Shown here piece by piece: positions 59,682 through 64,000 of a DNA stretch of 64,000 nt (its first letter is position 1; each line of letters begins with the position of its first letter). Under the pieces are notes generated by a model. The model saw only the letters and a list, made by a program, of their open reading frames with translations. It was not told the origin of the DNA and made no database searches. Both the position numbers and the translations under genes were made by a program. Source of the DNA: Rhodophyticola porphyridii (GTDB lineage Bacteria; Pseudomonadota; Alphaproteobacteria; Rhodobacterales; Rhodobacteraceae); the NCBI RefSeq assembly GCF_003688285.1, contig NZ_RCNT01000007.1, forward strand, positions 1 to 64,000, written 5' to 3'.

Positions 59682-62153
59682 TCACGGGCGGGGCGTCAGC
59701 ATGGTCACCCCGATATTGCCGGCCCGCGCAAGCTCCGGATCCAGCGACATGGGGATGTATTCGCCCCGCCGCCACAGCTCTCCCAGATCGTCGTAATAGG
59801 GGCTGAGCGGGTGGCCGGATTGCCCGGTGGCGATGATGAAGACGGAACTGTCGGGATCGGCGAAATCATAGACGCCGCGATATCCCGCCGAATGGGTGTT
59901 CAGGAACGGATCGGGCAGGGTGCCCGGTGTCGCCGCCCGCTGCAACGTGAAGTCCCCACCCGATGTGGGTTGGCGGATGTTCACGACCCATGAAAACAAG
60001 GCTGTATCGCCCAGGACCTGGTGATCGTGCCGGGCCTCGTGGGCGGCCCCCCATCGCCAGCTTTCGACGCCGAGCCCGTATCGCTCCTCCAGCCACTGCA
60101 AGGCATCGTCAAGCGCCAGTCTGGCGATGTCGGTGCAGGTTTCACGGGCGGTTGAGGGGCGTATGTCGCACCAGATCGCCGCGCCGTCCACATCCCGGAA
60201 GACGCGCTCCAGAAACAAAGGCTCGATCTTCAGGAACTCATTGGCAAGCGGCCCGATATCGTCGCGGATCAGGCGCTGCTGCAACTCCCGCATCCAGGCC
60301 GCATAAATCAACGGTTCGGGCAGATGTTCGTTCATCTCTCCGTTCCATTCCGCCAGCAATTGCAGGGCTCGCTGGCGGCGGCGTTCGGGTGTTCCGTCGG
60401 CGGCGGCCTCGCCGCTCAGCCACAGATCGCGGGCCACCAGCGGCAGGATATTGCGCGCGGCGGCAGACACGGTGTCGAGCTGAGCCTCGATGAAGCTGTC
60501 GCGGGTATGAACCTGACGGGCCTGCATCAGGCGCTGCCAGCGGGTCACGCGCTGCGTATCGCCCCAGCTATAGGAGACGTGGAGCGGAAAATCCCGGTCC
60601 ACCAGCTTGTTGTTGGTGTTGCCGAGGATACCGCCTTCTGGGTTTTCGAAGCTGGGGTTGGCGAAGTATTGTGTCACGCCCTGCCATCGGTTTTCCGCGA
60701 TCCAGCCCGGCGCGGGGATGCGCCCGAGGCTTTGATGCCCGGGCAGGCGCCACGGCATATGGCCGATCGTCTGCAAGGCGATGTTCCCGTCCGCGTCCGC
60801 CAGCGTCAGGTTCTGGGACGGCGCAACGAAGGCTTCGCCCGCGGCGATCCCTTCGGCTACAGAGCCCGCGCGCATCAGCTCCAGCCCGGTTTGGATCGAG
60901 GTGTTCCGGTCGCTGAGCGCAGTCCAGGCCATGCTCATCACATGGCCGGGCGGCGTTACAGTTCCCACATTCCAGGCGTCCTCCGGCAGTACGGGGCCGT
61001 TTTCCGTCCAGCGAAGCGTGATGGTGACGGGCTGTGCATCGGCGATTTCGATGATCGTGCGGCGGGTTTCGAAATCGGCCCAGCCGTCAGACGTGCGGTA
61101 TTGCCCAGGATTGTCCGGGTTCAGCTCTTCGACGAAGAGATCGATATCGTCCATGTAGGAGGACGTGATCCCCCAGCCGAGACGGTCGGAGCGCCCGGCG
61201 AGGATCACCGGCATGCCGGGTATGCTGGCCCCGATCACCCCGCCGGTCGACAGCTCCAGCCGGGCGAGATACCAGAGTGTCGGCGCGCTGAGACCGAGAT
61301 GCGGGTCATTGGCAAGCAACGCCCCGCCCGCCGCCGAGCGGGCCGGCGCTGCGGCCCACGCGTTCGACGCGCCGCCCAGACCGCGCGGCGCGGTGGGATA
61401 AAGCGGATCGCGCGGCCGGCTTGCACCGCTTGCGAATTGCGGCATCGGGACATCGAAGAAGCTGGCATAATCGGGCAGGGCAGCGATGCCTTCGCCGGGA
61501 ACATCGGGCATCAGATCCGCCAGCCTTGCGGCATCGCCGAGCGCAAGCGACGCCCGGGCGCGCAACACTTCCTCTTCCTGGTGGCTGGCCAGTTGCAACG
61601 CCATCATCATGGTGATCGCGATACTGTCCGCCGGTCGCCAGGGCGAAATTTCGGGCGCGAAAAGAAACAGCTCAGGCGCGCCCCGGCCAAGCGCCTCGGC
61701 CCCGACAAGCTCCAGCCACGCATTCACACCGGCGGCATAAGCCTCCAGCGCGGCGATGGTCTCCGGGGTCTGCGCCGCGACCGAGCGGGTGGCGTGACCA
61801 TAGATATCGAGCCGTCGCAGCAGGATGTCGATCTCCAGCGTCCGCGCGCCGAACAGTTCCGACAGTCGCCCCTGCGCGGTGCGCCGGATCATCAGCATCT
61901 GCCAGAGGCGATCCTGCGCGTGGGAAAAGCCAAGGCCGTAATAGACATCCAGGTCCGTCGATCCGAAGATATGCGGGACATTCGCGTTCGAGCGGACGAT
62001 CTCCACCGGGGCAGTGATGCCGGGCACCTGCCAGTCGGCATTGTAATCGGGCAGGCTGCGACCCGCCATCCACCAGGCGACCGCGAGGGTAAGAACCGCT
62101 ATCGCAACGACCAGGGTGACAAGACGGACCAGCCAGCGAAGAAAGACGCCCAT
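59682..62153 (-). CDS. Penicillin acylase family N-terminal nucleophile hydrolase
   Basis: An 823-residue protein with an N-terminal helix (LVRLVTLVVAIAVLTLAVAW) that anchors or exports it. In the A-chain region, VPHIFGSTDLDVYYGLGFSH and AQDRLWQMLMIRRTAQGRLS are typical. The autocatalytic cleavage site has the nucleophile Ser263 in GGASNAWAAAP, followed by LLANDPHLGLSAPTLWYLAR. Such enzymes hydrolyse amide bonds of acyl-homoserine lactones, penicillins or other N-acyl compounds. The substrate is unknown here. ATG 62153 was chosen because it precedes the helix. Confidence 0.9.
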   Translation of the reverse strand: MGVFLRWLVRLVTLVVAIAVLTLAVAWWMAGRSLPDYNADWQVPGITAPVEIVRSNANVPHIFGSTDLDVYYGLGFSHAQDRLWQMLMIRRTAQGRLSELFGARTLEIDILLRRLDIYGHATRSVAAQTPETIAALEAYAAGVNAWLELVGAEALGRGAPELFLFAPEISPWRPADSIAITMMMALQLASHQEEEVLRARASLALGDAARLADLMPDVPGEGIAALPDYASFFDVPMPQFASGASRPRDPLYPTAPRGLGGASNAWAAAPARSAAGGALLANDPHLGLSAPTLWYLARLELSTGGVIGASIPGMPVILAGRSDRLGWGITSSYMDDIDLFVEELNPDNPGQYRTSDGWADFETRRTIIEIADAQPVTITLRWTENGPVLPEDAWNVGTVTPPGHVMSMAWTALSDRNTSIQTGLELMRAGSVAEGIAAGEAFVAPSQNLTLADADGNIALQTIGHMPWRLPGHQSLGRIPAPGWIAENRWQGVTQYFANPSFENPEGGILGNTNNKLVDRDFPLHVSYSWGDTQRVTRWQRLMQARQVHTRDSFIEAQLDTVSAAARNILPLVARDLWLSGEAAADGTPERRRQRALQLLAEWNGEMNEHLPEPLIYAAWMRELQQRLIRDDIGPLANEFLKIEPLFLERVFRDVDGAAIWCDIRPSTARETCTDIARLALDDALQWLEERYGLGVESWRWGAAHEARHDHQVLGDTALFSWVVNIRQPTSGGDFTLQRAATPGTLPDPFLNTHSAGYRGVYDFADPDSSVFIIATGQSGHPLSPYYDDLGELWRRGEYIPMSLDPELARAGNIGVTMLTPRP

Positions 62154-62271
62154 CAGGCAGTTACCCCAAGATCGGAATGCGGAATCAGCCCCGGTCCTAG
62201 CGGCAATATCGGGCAAATGCAAAGCCGGACCGGCACGGCCCGGCGTCACGCTTTCTCAAGCCGGAGGCGGC

Positions 62272-62826
62272 TCAGGGGATGATGCGCGAATACCGTGTGC
62301 CTTCAAGGGTCGCGCCCGCGATCAGACCGGCCTGACCATAGATCACGGCGATAACCGGATCGAGCAGCGTGGTCGTATCCACGCCCAGATTGGCGCCCTG
62401 GTCGGTCACCGCGTATTGCACATCGGCACCCACCGCCCAACCGGCACTGCGCCGGAACTCGCTCAACGCCGCATCGGTCATGAAGAAGAGCGTATGGGCG
62501 TATTGCTGCGCGCCGATCTGAAAGCCGAAGCTGCCGGAGATCGCCGAGTAGTAATCGACGGAGGCGCCGTTGATGCGCAGCGCGCCTCGACCGTAGGAGC
62601 CGCCGAACCCGAAGCCCGCCTGCGTCACCAGTGGCATGACCAGCATGCCGGCGGCGTTCAGGCTCAACTCCTGTGTGCCGGGCACTTCGTTATACATGAA
62701 CTGGATTGCGCTATCGACGCGGGCATCGAGCCGCGATGCCCCGTCGGATCCCACGCCATTTCCGCAGGCTGCCAAGGGAACGGCTGCCGCGGTTACCACA
62801 AAATGTCGCCGGGTGAGTTTGCTCAT
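62272..62826 (-). CDS. SYLF/YSC84-type lipid-binding protein, Tat lipoprotein
   Basis: A 184-residue protein. The signal has a twin-arginine pattern and a lipobox (TRRHFVVTAAAVPLAACG), so export as a folded lipoprotein is likely. The mature part matches the YSC84/SYLF domain: LNAAGMLVMPLVTQAGFGFG, GSYGRGALRING, SGSFGFQIGAQQYAHTLFFM and GANLGVDTTTLLDPVIAVIY. SYLF proteins bind phosphoinositides in eukaryotes; the bacterial role is unclear. It starts 118 bases upstream of the penicillin acylase family gene on the same strand. Confidence 0.88.
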   Translation of the reverse strand: MSKLTRRHFVVTAAAVPLAACGNGVGSDGASRLDARVDSAIQFMYNEVPGTQELSLNAAGMLVMPLVTQAGFGFGGSYGRGALRINGASVDYYSAISGSFGFQIGAQQYAHTLFFMTDAALSEFRRSAGWAVGADVQYAVTDQGANLGVDTTTLLDPVIAVIYGQAGLIAGATLEGTRYSRIIP

Positions 62827-62959
62827 CGGAAAATCCGCCTGTCTGTTATGCCTCGTTGCCCGGGTCTTTCAGCCCGGATTGCGCATATTATTACGCGCAA
62901 AGACACAAGATGTCATCCGCGAATGACACCAGACCTGCGGGTTCTTGCTTATCTGACCA

Positions 62960-63958
62960 CTATCCGTTGAGAATTTGCGCGACCCGGGGGGCGAAATAGG
63001 TCAACACGCCGTCGCACCCTGCCCGGCGGAAGGACATCAGGCTTTCCAGCATGACCTTTTCTCCGTCGATCCAGCCGTTGGCCGCCGCCGCCTCGATCAT
63101 CGCGTATTCACCGGAGACCTGATAGGCATAGGTCGGCGCGCCGAACCTGTCTTTCACCTCGCGGCAGAGATCAAGGTAGGGCATCCCCGGTTTCACCATC
63201 ACCATATCGGCCCCTTCGGACAGGTCTCGCTCGACGCAGCGCAGGGCCTCCTGCCGGTTCATCGGGTCGATCTGGTAGGTCTTCTTGTCTCCTTTCAGCG
63301 CGCCGGACGCGCCCACCGCATCCCGGAACGGGCCGTAATAGGAGCTGGCGAATTTCGCCGCGTAGGACATGATCGTCACATTCACGTGCCCCTCCGCCTC
63401 CAGCGCGTCGCGCATCGCACCGATCCGGCTGTCCATCATATCCGAGGGGCCAAGGATATCGGCGCCAGCCTCGGCCTGGGCCAGGGCCATCTTCACCAGC
63501 GCCTCGACCGTCTCGTCATTCACGATGATGCCGTCGCGCACGATCCCGTCATGGCCATTGGCGTTATAGGGGTCGAGCGCGATATCGGTCATGATCGCGA
63601 TGTCGGGTACAGCATCCCTGATCTCGCGGATCGCCTGATTGGAGAGGTTGTCCGGGTTCCAGGCCTCCTCGCAAAGCTCGGTTTTCAGCGACGGATCGGT
63701 ATAGGGAAAGATACAGATAGCCGGAATGCCCAGCCCGTGCGCCCTCCGCGCCGCCTCCACCAGAAGATCGACACTCAGGCGCTCCACACCGGGCATCGAG
63801 GCGACGGGCTGCCGCTCGCCCCTGCCGGCGCAGACGAAGACCGGCCAGATCAGATCATTCACCGAAAGCTCCGCCTCACGGGTCAGATTGCGCAGCGCAG
63901 CCGAGGCGCGGGTCCGGCGGAACCGGGTGCGGGGAAAAGGGCCCTGATTGGCTGGCAT
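62960..63958 (-). CDS. hemB: Delta-aminolevulinic acid dehydratase (porphobilinogen synthase)
   Basis: A 332-residue enzyme condensing two 5-aminolevulinate molecules to porphobilinogen, for heme and chlorophyll-type pigments. The Schiff-base lysines lie in MSYAAKFASSYYGPFRDAVG and MVMVKPGMPYLDL. The metal loop reads DIALDPYNANGHDGIV, without the cysteines of zinc enzymes, so it is the magnesium-dependent type. ATG 63958 is chosen because AAGGAG lies 7 bases upstream; the frame extends to 63988. Confidence 0.94.
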   Translation of the reverse strand: MPANQGPFPRTRFRRTRASAALRNLTREAELSVNDLIWPVFVCAGRGERQPVASMPGVERLSVDLLVEAARRAHGLGIPAICIFPYTDPSLKTELCEEAWNPDNLSNQAIREIRDAVPDIAIMTDIALDPYNANGHDGIVRDGIIVNDETVEALVKMALAQAEAGADILGPSDMMDSRIGAMRDALEAEGHVNVTIMSYAAKFASSYYGPFRDAVGASGALKGDKKTYQIDPMNRQEALRCVERDLSEGADMVMVKPGMPYLDLCREVKDRFGAPTYAYQVSGEYAMIEAAAANGWIDGEKVMLESLMSFRRAGCDGVLTYFAPRVAQILNG

Positions 63959-64000
63959 CGGCATGCTCCTTCGTGGTTTTGTTGCCACAAATCCGTGCCA

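Overview
The window is GC-rich alphaproteobacterial chromosome, almost certainly from the Rhodobacteraceae (Roseobacter/Rhodobacter group). The main support is the block ispDF / dusB(nifR3)-ntrB-ntrC-ntrY-ntrX / trkA-trkH / hfq-hflX, the heterotetrameric sarcosine oxidase genes, a typical family complement (DUF6456, DUF6477, DUF1289, CcmI, a Hint protein), and an NtrC without the sigma-54 contact loop as in Rhodobacter. I saw no rRNA, tRNA or CRISPR array.

Region 1 (1-7,900) is a decayed genomic island. It starts with the end of an IS5-family element, continues with a row of displaced Rhs 'tips' (C-terminal core fragments, some still carrying a toxin domain) alternating with probable immunity genes, including a tandemly duplicated double-CxxC immunity gene, then an IS3-family transposase scrap, a frameshifted DUF932 remnant, an intact DUF2726 gene and a broken tyrosine integrase. 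The integrase lies directly against the 5' end of dusA, a known integration target of genomic islands.

Region 2 (7,844-33,077) is core chromosome. It holds dusA; a TauE/SafE exporter overlapping a PhyH-like gene; ccmI-ruvX-DUF1289 on the minus strand; soxB, two tiny single-span membrane proteins, a terminator and soxDAG (sarcosine demethylation feeding one-carbon metabolism); an iron/manganese superoxide dismutase; a host-attachment-like protein; rarD and a LOG-family gene; a LysM protein; an ATM1-type ABC transporter; an RND pump operon whose promoter is bracketed by two copies of an 18-bp palindrome; and a YfgM/BamB-like pair of the outer-membrane assembly pathway.

Region 3 (33,404-47,000) holds guaA, an MttB-family methyltransferase without pyrrolysine, DUF6477, a DUF6456 HTH protein behind an AT-rich leader with DnaA-box and CtrA-like sites, a Hint-domain protein, lipA, a diheme cytochrome c, cytochrome c', a porin-like barrel, hpt, a COQ10-like protein, and the overlapping minus-strand operon ispDF-pgpA-cinA.

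Region 4 (47,000-64,000) carries the nitrogen regulation operon, potassium uptake (trkA, trkH), hfq and hflX, then a penicillin-acylase family hydrolase, a SYLF-domain Tat lipoprotein and hemB on the minus strand.

The most unusual material is the Rhs toxin/immunity graveyard (patchy divergence between duplicated immunity genes; the same toxin-deleting junction in both copies), the two small membrane proteins inside the sarcosine oxidase locus, the twin operators of the RND pump, and the paired loss of the GAFTGA loop in NtrC and NtrX.
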